Below, one piece after another: positions 8,535-18,580 of a stretch of 64,000 nt of DNA (its first letter is position 1; every line of letters begins with the position of its first letter). The translations under genes were made by a program, and so were the position numbers. The notes below the pieces were generated by a model. That model had not been told where the DNA came from and did no database searches. It was given only the letters and a program-made list of their open reading frames with translations. Source of the DNA: Sabellastarte sp. h YS-2021 (taxonomy: Eukaryota; Annelida; Polychaeta; Sabellida; Sabellidae). The stretch is taken from contig OZ024931.1 in assembly GCA_964017235.1 (NCBI GenBank), forward strand, positions 97,172,221 through 97,236,220. The letters are read 5' to 3'.

Positions 8535-8880
8535 TTGCCCCCCAGAGAATTTCCCCTTCGCTGATAGTCCTCCAATTTCCTTTACAAAGTTATGGTTTTC
8601 CCCCAGTGATACAGTGATTATATTTTGAGTTTTCCCCTTTATATTTAAGTCATTTAGTGCTAGGAATATACATTGAATTTAGTTAATTTAGTTAGTTACA
8701 CCAACTGGAGTAAAACCGGGACATGGTTTTTTATTTCTTCCCCCTCAAAAGTGCATAACTTATGTTTCATAGTCCTGTTAAAATATGAAGGGGGGAAATC
8801 ACAATATCACAGGGGGAAAACCATACATTGGTTGAAAAAAGGGGGGCAATCAGTGGGGGAAATTCAGTTAAGGGAAAATC
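8535..8880. repeat. Imperfect inverted repeat with C-run and G-run arms
   Basis: The left arm has runs of 4-6 C, the right arm runs of 5-6 G. The best-paired parts are 8591-8611 and 8805-8825, which match 20 of 21 bases as inverted copies (TATGGTTTTCCCCC and its complement). Pairing weakens outward. This may be the fold-back core of another MITE; no target-site duplication was found. Other units: 19140-19485, 29707-30052, 40321-40666, 50888-51233 and 61441-61786. Confidence 0.7.
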
Positions 8881-9741
8881 AACAATCACCCTGACACAGT
8901 GTGCATTATGGCAAAAAAAATTTACACTTGCATTATGGTTTTAGATAGCCTGGAAGGCCAGGCTATTGGCCATGAATCAAGAATAGAGAAAAAAGACATC
9001 AAGTAACATAAACACCACTTTATTTACTGTAACACTTCAGCAATTTCCTGTGAATATTTTTGACAAATTTTGTTGAATAGAAATTAAATGTTGACTGCAT
9101 TATCATACTTTGAATTGTACAGCATTTAACAGACTTTGAATGTATGAAATGAACTTATCATGTAGATCTGGTTAAAAAGGGAAATTCATGAAATATTTTT
9201 TTAGGGATGAGAGAAATTAAACAGAATAATAGGCAAAAGTTTTACAGTAAGATTCAGTGAAAAAAGAGAACAGGGAACTTTGTTGAAGCCAACATAATTC
9301 ATTTAATTTATAAACCTTATTTGTGATTTAGATGGAGATCTTTGCAGTTTTAAGTAAAGTAGGAACAAGTAAGACATGGTTATGTTAGTAGTGTGGAGTT
9401 ACATTGAACAACACTAGTTGAAATAATGTTTATTTTGTAAGCTCGATTGGTTGCTTAATATACTACAGTTACATTCAAAATACCTTAGATGATTTTGTGA
9501 GCTGAAAAGGGTTGATGAAAAAAGAAAGAAAAATTTATAACTGTTAAGATTCCATTAATAGATAATCACATTTTTGCTGAATCTTTTAATCTTGTGATAT
9601 TTTAACAAACTCCCTTCCCCACACTAAACTTGAACCAAATAGCCAGGATTTTTGACATTCAACTTGTATATTCAGACTCTACTGTATTATGGTTAATGAA
9701 AAGTGCATGTCTCATCTTTTGTGTAATGCTGGGGAAAAATT
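8881..9741. other. AT-rich spacer with one perfect hairpin
   Basis: No gene seen in about 860 bp. A perfect hairpin TAGCCTGG-AAGG-CCAGGCTA lies at 8946-8965 (other units: 19552-19571, 30118-30137, 40733-40752, 51299-51318, 61853-61872). Differences between A and B units here are mostly single-base length changes in A or T runs. Equivalent spacers: about 19486-20345, 30053-30913, 40667-41526, 51234-52094 and 61787-62648. Confidence 0.6.
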
Positions 9742-10073
9742 TTGCAAATTTAATAAGTAAATTAAATTTTTATAAGTTAATACCCTATCCAATGGACAAT
9801 ATGCTTAACCGGTCGGCGCAGACCGGCCCGCCAAATGTCAGAAAAAGACGTCCTGTGTTTCCACCGGCTGGCTGGTCCGTAGAACTGTGCACTCCCCAGA
9901 TGGCGCCTCGTACTTCCTTCCTGTCCAGACAACCTGACATCATAGCATCTTTTTCGTTGTCTAAAACTCTTTGACCCCTAGTAAGCTGATAGCGGGGTCG
10001 GTGGGAGGGTCTTGTGTGTCCATTGGATAGGGTATTAACTTATAAACATTGAATTTACTTATTAAATTTGCAA
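9742..10073 (+). mobile_element. TE1 element, plus-orientation copy with 57-bp TIRs
   Basis: The terminal inverted repeats 9742-9798 and 10017-10073 match at 55 of 57 positions; their inner ends read ATCCAATGGACA. The interior repeats the core of the minus copy at 4887-5080. A short frame (9630-9974) reads through it and is not recognised. Unit 1 has AAATGTC where other units have AAACGTC, a CpG transition. No clear target-site duplication. Confidence 0.85.
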
Positions 10074-10115
10074 TTTTATTGCGTTAATACATCCATCCAA
10101 TGGACAATATGCTGA
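10074..10115 (+). repeat. Extra partial TE1 end after the right TIR
   Basis: Immediately after the right TIR comes TTTTATTGCGTTAATACATC and then ATCCAATGGACAATATGCTG, a direct repeat of the TE1 inner end. It resembles the outer end of the minus TE1 copy more closely than that of the adjacent element. Other units: 20678-20719, 31246-31287, 41859-41900, 52427-52468 and 62981-63022. Confidence 0.7.
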
Positions 10116-10478
10116 ATAACTACCGCTTGGTCGGCGGGTAAGTTACTAGGGACTTATGTGAACTCACAAATGATAGCAAATTTTAACCTATGGTCTAGGC
10201 TGACTTTGTTAGGAGACCTATAGGTCCAGGCCTGGATTGACCTTAAGGTCAGGAAACCCTGTAAGGCCTTGGTCGGTTGCCAACAGCCGGTTACCCGGGG
10301 CTATACCGATGTCGCCCCCCCTTTTTAACAGACCTGCTCTGAGGTAGGGGAAGAGAGGGATGAGTTCAGTCCCAGAAAGCACATAAACCTCCCGAAGGAA
10401 GCACGTCGTATTATATAGTATGTGCATGTAGAACTGTTAACATTATGTACATACATACAAATCTCCTCAATCTAAGGG
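10116..10478. other. DIRS 3' flank/terminal region
   Basis: Sequence between TE1 and the stop codon of the minus-strand recombinase remnant. A minus frame (10218-10427) is open in every unit but has no domain I recognise. It probably holds the 3' untranslated and terminal part of the DIRS element; inverted or split terminal repeats could not be paired by eye. It contains a C7 run near 10315-10321 whose preceding base varies with subtype (GTCG in A, GTCA in units 2 and 4). Confidence 0.5.
10215..10251. repeat. Three adjacent perfect palindromes
   Basis: GACCTATAGGTC (10215-10226), CCAGGCCTGG (10226-10235) and TGACCTTAAGGTCA (10238-10251) stand almost end to end. Two share the frame GACC-4-GGTC with their centres 24 bp apart. 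They are unchanged in every unit. Confidence 0.9.
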
Positions 10479-11537
10479 TCACTTGTGGTTCTGCTGAGCA
10501 GCCAACACCGAGCCCAATTGGTAAAGCTCTGAGTCAGCCCAAGCCACACCTTTCAGATAGAACAGTGTGAAGGTATTAAACTATTAAGTGACTTCAGTGG
10601 TAGGCTGACAAGAATGGATCTAAGGAGACTCCCGACTGGAAGCCCTTAGGAGCAGCAAAGGCCCTGACATCATGAGCTTTTAACTTGATGTAAAGGGTGG
10701 GCCTCCTGGTCAGAGAGCTCATAACATAGGATCACAGTCTGCTTGATCCAAGAGGAGATAGAGGCAGGTGAGGTGTCTTGTGGGACACTTTCCTAAAGGA
10801 GACAAAACCACTTCCTTATTCTGTCTGAGGCCCTGTCCAGATAGTAGCGCAATGCTCTGACCGGAAAGAGGGACCTGTCAGACTTGAGGGACCTATCCAG
10901 AGTTTGGGCCAGGGCTGGTATAACCACTGGGGCCACACTGTCTGGACCCTCTTTGGCCAGCTGATTCTTGAAACGAAAGCTGGGTGATGGATACAGGAAC
11001 ACCTGTGATCAAACAGATTGGTGTCTGATATTCCTGTTTTGCCAAGCATGAATCTCACTTCTGCACTTGCCTGACCCAAGGGCCAAGAGGATAAAAGGTC
11101 TTGAAGGTCAGGTGCTTCAAGGAAGCCTCTAGGATTGGTTCAAAAGGAGCCTTAGCTAGCTGGTGTAAAAAACCAGGGATAGGGTCCAGGAGGGGATCCC
11201 CCTCCTCTCTATGGAAACTATCCAGGAGACGAGTGAGATTTTTGTCTTGGTGCTGATGATGACAGGTAAAATAACTAGTTTATCGGCAATGGCTGACCTG
11301 TAACCATCAATGGTGCTGGGCTTAACTTCCTGTCCTCAAAAAGGCATATAAGGAAGTCAGCAACCGACTTATGGGGGGTGCCCTGAAGTCCACCTGATTA
11401 GTGATGGACCGCTTCGCCTCACTGACTGATCTGAATGATCCTCTTTGAGGAGCCTCAATCCTTGCTGCCACTGCCTCAGAGAATCCCTGTTTGTTTCTTT
11501 TTTTCTTTTTTTTGATTGCTGTGGCTCTAGGAGCCAT
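10479..11537 (-). pseudogene. DIRS tyrosine recombinase remnant, complete to its stop codon
   Basis: This copy shows the whole gene. The minus-strand C-terminus reads TFTLFYLKGVAWADSELY and then LGSVLAAQQ before a TGA at 10479-10481. The Tyr of LFYL (codon 10557-10559) occupies the position of the nucleophilic tyrosine. The His-x-x-Arg pair is retained (about 10673-10684). The frameshift and in-frame TGA seen in unit 1 are both present, so residues are conserved but the protein is broken. The segment between the SAYH word and TFTLFYL is scrambled and shortened. Private change: CTTGTGGGAC for CTTGTTGGAC near 10778. Confidence 0.9.
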
Positions 11538-13060
11538 GTAAGATTTGTCAGATTTCTGTGAGGGATCTGATTGAGGCCTATGTTAACAGGTTGGGCAGGT
11601 TAGGCAGACTCAGTGGAATCTGACTGGACATGGTCATTAGATCCCAAAACCAAGGCCTGTTGGGCCTCCCCGGAGCAATAAGAATGATTCTCTTGCATGG
11701 GGAGTCCTGTAACTTCTCCACCACTTGCCCAAGATGGCTTCTGGTGGGAAGGCATATGTGTCCAGGTCCTCCCATGGCAGACTTAGTGCATCCACTGCTG
11801 TGGCCAGGGGATCCAGTACGGGTGACACAAACAGAGGCAACTTGTTGTTGAACCTCATGGCAAATAGGTCTATTTTAGGCCGGTGCCACCGGCTGCATAT
11901 TGTTTGGCAGACCTCCTGAAGGAGAGACCACTCTGTTTGGATGGTCTGGCCTAGCTTGGCTAGCTTGTCTGCTACCACATTAGCTGGCCTGGAAAGTGTC
12001 GGGCTTTGAGAGTTACTTGATTTCTGGTGCACCCAGTCAAGATTCTCCATAGTAGAGCACACAGTGGGCCCAACCTCATGCCTCCTTCATTGTTTATGTA
12101 TGACACCACTGTGGTGTCATCAGTAGCTACAAGTACTATCTTGTGTATGCAGAGGTCTTGGAACTCTTTTAAAGCTAGAAAGACTGCCTTGAGTTCTAGA
12201 TCATTCATATGCAACTTGCTTTCCGGAAGGAACCAGGTGCCTCTTGCAGTGCATTCGTTTAAGTGAGGGCCCCACCCTTCTTTTCATGTGTCTGAAAAGA
12301 TTTGTAGAGCATGTTTTACTGGGTGTAATGGTTAGCCTGTAAGGCCAATGTCCTCTTGCAGCCACCATTGTAAATGTGGGTGCAAGGACCTTGGTATTGT
12401 AATCACCTTTTCTAGTGACTCTGGTACCCTCCAGTTGCTTTTGAGATGCCACTGTATGGGTCTCATATGAGGTCGGCCTAGGTGAAACTGCTTTTCTGTG
12501 GCTGTTAGTAAACCCATCACAGACATGAACTGCTGGACCAGACAAGCCAGTAGTGACAGTATTTGTAGTAGGATGTCCTGAAGTTCTGCCAATGGTCCGG
12601 TGTCTGTCGGACCCGACCGGCCCTGAGGTCGGACTGGTAACCTACAAAATCGAAGATCTGCTTTGGTTCCAGTTCCGACTTTTCCAAATTCACCAGCCAA
12701 CCTAGTTCTTGGCATATTTTCAACAGATATTGAGTATGCTGGAGACAAACGTGGTGGGATGCTTATATCCTTCTACATGGCCATCAGTTTCACCTCCTTG
12801 TCATTACAGTGAACTCCAAGACTGCTGCGGACAGACCGAAAAGCAGCTTTGAATAGGTATGTCCAACCCTGGACATGAAATCTCAGATATTTCCTGGACT
12901 GTTCCTGTACTGGTATATGGAAGTAGGTATCCTTGAAAAAACTATAGAGGTAACCCACTCCCCTTGTTGGAGGGAGGTTAGTCTGATGGTTTCCAGTGTC
13001 TCCATTTTTTTATTTTATTTAAAGCTGATGTAATGTCTGTAACAGGTACAGGTTCCTGCG
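11508..13060 (-). pseudogene. DIRS reverse transcriptase/RNase H remnant, type B
   Basis: Same lesions as in unit 1: active-site deletion at 12749-12757, RNase H TGA at 12284-12286, frameshift near the C-terminus. Subtype B residues are LFAMRFNNKL (A: LFATRFNNKL), CSTMENLDW (A: CSTLENLDW), KEFQDL (A: KEIQDL) and SVRSSL (A: SVCSSL). Confidence 0.9.
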
Positions 13061-13901
13061 GTGATTGACATAGCAGCTTACGATGTTCAGGGTCCTTGTC
13101 GAGCCTGGTCTGGTCTGGAAAATGGGGTGTGTGGCCCTCCTTCTAAATTGTACTACCTGGGGACCAGCTCCCAAGGCTTCCTAAGTTCCCAAAGGTGATT
13201 TAGTCTGGCCCCTTCAGGTAAGTTTAGTAGAACCTTTGGTAGACTGATAAAAATTTACTGTCCCTCTGGACACTGGTCCGATGTGGTGACAGTGATACCA
13301 GTTAACAGTCCACTTGTTCTTGCTGTGGTCCAGCCCGGGTGGGGCTGACACAACTCTTGACATTACATAGACTCTTGACCCTAGACCAGCCACCTGTAAG
13401 GTGGAGCATGTATACATTGTCATTTGTATGATGGCTGACCCTTGACCGGACACAATGAAACAGGTCCGATTGTGAACCACATTTTCTCTTGCTGTTCAAA
13501 AAACCCATTTGATTTCTCTGTAACCAGCAATTTTGGCCACAGCAATTTTATGTAGCCCTTAGTAACCAGTAAAACTGGCAGGCTAGGCTGACCATTGAAT
13601 TTAGTTACTGGTCTACTAACTAGGTAGCCCCCAAGTGGTCTGCCGGTCGGTTCCGGTCCTTTGAAACCAGTATGAAAAGGGCAAGACAGCAACTGCACCT
13701 GATAGTAGGTCGGTAGTCTCTGTAACCAGCGGGTGAGAACTAAAACTGCTCAGTGAAAACTGTATAGCTAGAAACCGGCTGGTGAGCCCTGTAACCGGCT
13801 GAAGCAGTTTCTGTGTAGGAAAAAGCTTCCTGTCAGGGACTACTCATTATTAGGCCTATCATCAGTCTTAGGCCACTGAATAGGCTGCTGATGAGGAGTG
13901 G

Positions 13902-14528
13902 TCAGCTGGTAGGAGACCTTTGGGATGCTGATTCTTTGTGCTGGTTGGAAGGCAAGAAGGCTTGTAGCCGGCTAATATGAAGCGAGCTGTTCAGTGCAGG
14001 CTGTGCCGCCGGTAACGGGTCGGTACACTCTGTAACCAGTTGACAAAACTGTACAAGGCTGTGTAGTCGGTACCCTGCCGGTACACTGTAACCAGTTGTT
14101 AAAGCTACTGTATAAGGCTGTGTAGCCGGTCGGTACACTGTAACCAGTTGTTGAAGTAACCGTACACACAACTATCTTGTGTTGAATTCAGTTTACTGCA
14201 CGTTTCCTCCATTAATTATAATGTTTGTTTGAACGCACGTCTTATTTGTAGTTTCACAGTTGCTGGGAAAGCCCTTGTGAGCTATATTTAGAAACAATTG
14301 TTAGTCGGTGTGTCACGTGACCAGCTTGCTGGTCGGAGGGACAACGTGATTGGCTGATTGGAGATGACGATCAGCTTCGTGACCTGGTTAGTGAATCACG
14401 TGACCAGTTTCGGGGAGATGACCTCACTGGTCGCGTTCTTTCCTTTTTATTACAGTAAACGTGAGTTGACTGGTCGACTGATGCCTGTAGCAGAGAAGTC
14501 TGTACCAGTGGTAAATTTCAAAAACTAA
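13902..14528 (+). other. 627-bp segment, common orientation
   Basis: Collinear with units 3-6 and opposite to unit 1. CACGTG E-boxes lie at 14314-14319 and 14397-14402, with GATTGGCTGATTGG (two inverted-CCAAT words) between them. The three AACTGGTTACAG repeats are on the minus strand. Private word ATTAATTATAATG near 14210. Confidence 0.9.
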
Positions 14529-14583
14529 CAACTAGAATCACAGTGGACGTGAGTGCAAAGAATGCACTTCCGACCTTCTTGTT

Positions 14584-14774
14584 CGGTGAATCATGTGATT
14601 AACTTCGTGATCTGGTCGGTGAAAACACGTGACCAGCTTCGTGATTTGAGGAAGACACGCAATTGGTTGACTGGATATGACGTCAGAGGTCGCGTTCTTT
14701 GAGCTGGCCGGTCGGCTGATGCTTTAAAAGCAGAGGACCCTGGCCCAGTGTGCTCTGTAGATGAAAGTCCTGGC
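14584..14774 (+). promoter_or_regulatory. Promoter-like block with CRE
   Basis: CRE at 14678-14685; an intact CACGTG at 14626-14631 where type A units have CATGTG; CGCAATTGG where type A has CGCGATTGG. Confidence 0.45.
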
Positions 14775-15430
14775 CGGTCTGAAGTCGGTTCTTCTTCTCA
14801 GCCAGCTGTACACTCAAACCAGTGTCCTGGCCATCCACTGCCCTTATTACCGACACAAGGGCCGGGTCCACAAGGGTGGGACTGAGAGTGTGCTCTGAAG
14901 AAATCTGAAGAATTCATCTCATGCTTCTGATGAAAAAATACTCGAGCTAGGCTGGTGTCACTGATGCTTTACAGCAGAGAAGTCATACCAGTGCGCTCTG
15001 ATGAAGAATGCACCTTTCCTGGGGAATTCCTTCTATATACAGTGCTCAAAACTACGTAGACTGAAGTTCCCGTGATTTCTATTTGTAGTCATAGAAATAA
15101 CGTTTCTATGGCGACTGTAGCTGGAATGTTAAAGAAGGTACATTCAACACAAAAGACACGGCTAAAATACCTGTAAGTAGTAAATCCATAATTCATCAAT
15201 ATTGTCAATCTGCCCCTTACAACACAGAGGTTGAATGGGAGGAAACTAGAAAAATTGCTGCCTTCATATATATATATCGATTACTGCCCTATCATCAACA
15301 GCTAGGGATTGTTTCCAGCAGATTTCTTCACTAAAATATCCCCAAAATAAGGTTAAAATCCGTCATAAAGTACACTTTTCTTTGAAAGCTCTGGAGATGT
15401 TGAAAACACGTCTGCACAGTACACGTGCCA

Positions 15431-15624
15431 AACGAAAAAGATGCTATGATGTCAGGTTGTCTGGACAGGAAGGAAGTACGAGGTGCCATCTGGGGAGTGC
15501 ACAGTACTACGGACCGGCCAGCCGGTGGAAACACAGGACGTCTTTTTCTGACGTTTGGCGGGCCGGTGTGCGCCGACCGGTTAAGGATATTGTCCATTGG
15601 ATAGGATGTATTAACGCAATAAAA
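15431..15624 (-). mobile_element. TE1 element, minus copy
   Basis: The coding-frame translations across it are the same as in unit 1. It is paired in inverted orientation with the copy at 20346-20677. Confidence 0.75.
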
Positions 15625-15823
15625 AATACACGTCCTACCATCTGTATTGATTCAGAAGTGATGTGCATTGAGGTTGGAGTCTGGGGGAATAGAAGGGGAG
15701 TGGCAATGTTTAATTTTCCAGAACTACATTCCTTGGTTTGAATCTGTGGGAAAAATTGGCAATGAACTTAATTTGAAAATATTTTACATCAAAATGTTCT
15801 GACAATAAATGAATTCATCAAGA

Positions 15824-15912
15824 GTTATGGCTTTTTACCTAGTGGTTAACAAGTCTGGCTTCTGTTTTATCATAGGCTGTTACCTCTTTGTGGGTTCCAC
15901 TCCCACAAGTGG
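15824..15912 (+). mobile_element. tRNA-like SINE head
   Basis: A-box-like word begins at 15840; T-arm GTGGG/CCCAC at 15890-15906. Unchanged from unit 1. Confidence 0.55.
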
Positions 15913-16183
15913 CAATGCTGCATGCCTGTCTCAGTTATTATGACCCTGGTTGTTGAACATGATGTCCATCTTTATCTTAAACTTTAACCAATTATCAAAA
16001 CACATCAATACAACTTGTGAGCATTTTTTAAAAATTTTTTTAATTTTTTCTCTCTTAAAAAATTCAGTTCTAATGGAACTTCCAGCTTTTGTACAGGGCT
16101 TCCAACTTTCCAAGGTTACAAGCCCGACAGCCATTAACTTTTTTGCATGAGTTTCGAACACTCATTGTAACTCTCTGTTTAGA

Positions 16184-16624
16184 GGTTTGTCATGTTTCAA
16201 TCAGCACAAATTGCAAAGTATTCAGAATACCCTTGCTCATATTGTTACAAATCATAGAAAGTATGCTCATGTTACACCCATTCCAAAGAAACTCCACTGG
16301 TTCCTCCTTTCCACTAATCAGTCTTTAAGTCAGTCAAACATTAGGGCCATAGTTTTGCCTTTGATGCTCCTGAGATCTGGGATGAACTCCCTCATGATGT
16401 GCGCAGTGCAACATCAGTTGCCTCCTTCAGAAAGAAGCTCAAAACTTACCTGTTTGCAAAAGCCTATCCCCCATAGCCTCCCCTGTCACCCCTGTGTCCC
16501 ATTGGTATGACTTGGCTATGTCCTTCGATTTACGTTAACTGCCTTCCTTTATGTTCAGATGTGCCTTAGAGTCCACCAGTGAGGGAGATTAAGCGCTATA
16601 AAAGTCCACATTAGATTAGATTAG
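16184..16624 (+). mobile_element. LINE 3' end
   Basis: Same two out-of-phase blocks and ATTAG tail. Type B marker GTCCACCAGTG (A: GTCCATCAGTG) near 16573. Confidence 0.85.
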
Positions 16625-16885
16625 CTATAACATAGTTAAATTGCAGACATGTACGTCATGGCCTAGCCGAGCAACAACTACTTTCAGGTTCTCACTGTTG
16701 AGTAAATCAGATGTAACTGGAAAACTATTGCATTTAGAGTATTCTGTTTAAATATGTTGTTCAGATACTTATGGGTCAGCCATAACATAGTGAAATTGTA
16801 GATCTGTAGCTCATGGCATAGCTGAGCAATAGCTACTTTTAGATTTTCACTGTTCAGTTAATCAGTTGTAACTTGAAAACTACTA

Positions 16886-17138
16886 CTGAATACCTAGCCT
16901 TGCTTAAGGCTCAAATTTGCATGATCTTTTCAAACAAGCACACAGATATTTGGTATTCATAAAGCACTCATACATGTTAAGAGATAGAACCTAATCAGAC
17001 AGTTTCTCTTAGCTGTATGCTGCTATAAAAGTCAGTACATGTATGAGTACATTATAGAAACTGAAACTCCATTATTGGAACTGGAAACTTTCCCTAACTG
17101 CAAAGAAACTTGAGCCTTCAGCAAGGCTACTGAATACC
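16886..17138. mobile_element. TE3 with 9-bp target-site duplication
   Basis: CTGAATACC at 16886-16894 and 17130-17138. Type B marker CATTATTGG (A: CATTATCGG) near 17071. Confidence 0.8.
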
Positions 17139-17254
17139 ATTTGCAGGCCACAACTTTTGTGTCCTTTTCTTCTGTCACTCTGAAACTCAAAACACACAGT
17201 CAGCTGACACAGAGCCTGTTCACAGACACTGATTGCTTGTTCCTTCTTGCATAG

Positions 17255-17994
17255 GATACCCTTGTACTACCCTGTGAGTCAAAAATTTGCTTGAAATGGG
17301 TCTATCTCTTATGATTTCCCAGATATTTACATTTTTCATTTTCCGTTAAAATTCAACATGGCTGCCAAAAGTGGTGAAAAATTAAATTTTGATCTGATGC
17401 ACAGGATACTCTTAAAATACCCTGTGGGTCAAAAATTTGCTTGAAATGGCTCTATCTCTACTGGTTACTGAGATTTTTGCAATTTTTTATTTTCAGCTAA
17501 AATCTAAGATGGCCTCCAAAAGTGGCGAAAATGAAATTTTCTTCTTTTGCAAAGGATAAATTCATACTACCCTGTGGGTCAAAAAATTCCTCGAAATGGC
17601 TCTATCCCTTATGCTTTATGAGATATTTAGATTTTATTATTTTCTGCTAAAATCCAAGATGGCCGCCAAAAGTGGCCCAAATTAAAATTGTTCTATTTTC
17701 AATAGGACACCCTTGAACTACCCTGCAGGTCAAAGATTCTCTCAAATTAGCTGCATCTCTTACAGTTTCCGAGATATTTACACTTTTTTATTTTCCACTA
17801 AAATCCAAGATGGTCTCCAAAAGTTGCGAAAATTGAAATTTTTATCTGTTACACAGGATACCCTTGTACTACTCTATGGGTGAAAAATTCACACACAACT
17901 GCTCTATCTCTAACGGCTTCAGAGATATTTACAATTTTTTAGTTTTGGCAAAAATCCAAGATGCCTATCAAAAGGTGCAAAAATTGAATTCCAG
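17255..17994 (+). repeat. Five ~150-bp monomers
   Basis: Type B markers within the array: GATATTTAGATT (A: GATATTTACATT) and ATTAAAATTG (A: ATTAATATTG). Confidence 0.9.
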
Positions 17995-18238
17995 AAATTC
18001 CAGATGAAACACCAGTTCTACAAATAAGCAAAACCCATTTACCATAATGTACTTACATTCAATTAATCTGCTCATTTAATCAAGAATATATTGCCATTTA
18101 CATTACAAAATATATGAACATTGCAGAGATCTTCCTTTGTTTCTTTAGACTACCTATAAATTATAGCATACTTTTCTTTCAAACATTAATTATCTATTTA
18201 CACGTAACAGATCAATCATTTTGTTTTTACACTCAAAA

Positions 18239-18580
18239 TTGAAAATTTTAATTACTTAAATGTAGCCTTCACAAGCTACAAGCTTACCATGTGGAACTGA
18301 ATGCTGATCTTGGAAGGCCGCAGGCATCCGGCCAATGTCCAAGAAAAATAGACATTTATAGTTGGCCGTATCCTCAGGTTGTACTCTCGTGGCACTCTTC
18401 TCAATTCTTCCTCCTTTTTTCATTGCAATGTTGACCCATACCCCTCAATAATACACCGGGGAAGCAGGGTGGGACTCTCTTCAGTTCCACATGGTAAGCT
18501 TGTAGCTTATAAAAGCTACATTTAAGTAATTACAATTTTCAATTTTATTGCGCTATAATAGCTTACCATGTGGAACTGAA
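18239..18580. mobile_element. TE2: full form with both 63-bp TIRs
   Basis: The left arm 18239-18301 and right arm 18480-18542 match at 59 of 63 positions, so the whole element is 304 bp. It is followed by TTTTATTGCGCTATAATAGC and a third, direct copy of the arm end (to 18580). The 61 bases absent from type A units are 18498-18558. Confidence 0.88.

Larger units (their letters stand above)
1..10568. repeat. Macrosatellite unit 1, type A, with internal inversion
   Basis: First full copy of the ~10.6 kb tandem unit. The opening words recur at 10569, 21173, 31741, 42354, 52922 and 63476. The boundary at base 1 is only the window edge, because the DIRS gene remnant crosses every unit junction. 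Type A markers are a 14-bp stretch near 640-655 that type B lacks, a TE2 element lacking 61 bp, and the word CTAACCGG near 290. This is the only unit in which 3358-3984 is inverted. Confidence 0.97.

Noticed and set aside
8790-8860. G-quadruplex
   Set aside because: Four G-runs exist but their loops are mostly well over ten bases, so a stable quadruplex is unlikely; the inverted repeat is the better description.
10218-10427. Minus-strand 69-codon frame open in every unit
   Set aside because: It lies in the DIRS 3' flank, overlaps the palindrome cluster and has no recognisable domain. Preservation among recent copies is not evidence of coding.
13902-14171. Open minus frames of 65 and 89 codons in the 627-bp segment
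   Set aside because: They arise in two phases from the same 52-56 bp tandem repeat, whose protein-like periodicity is a by-product of the DNA repeat.
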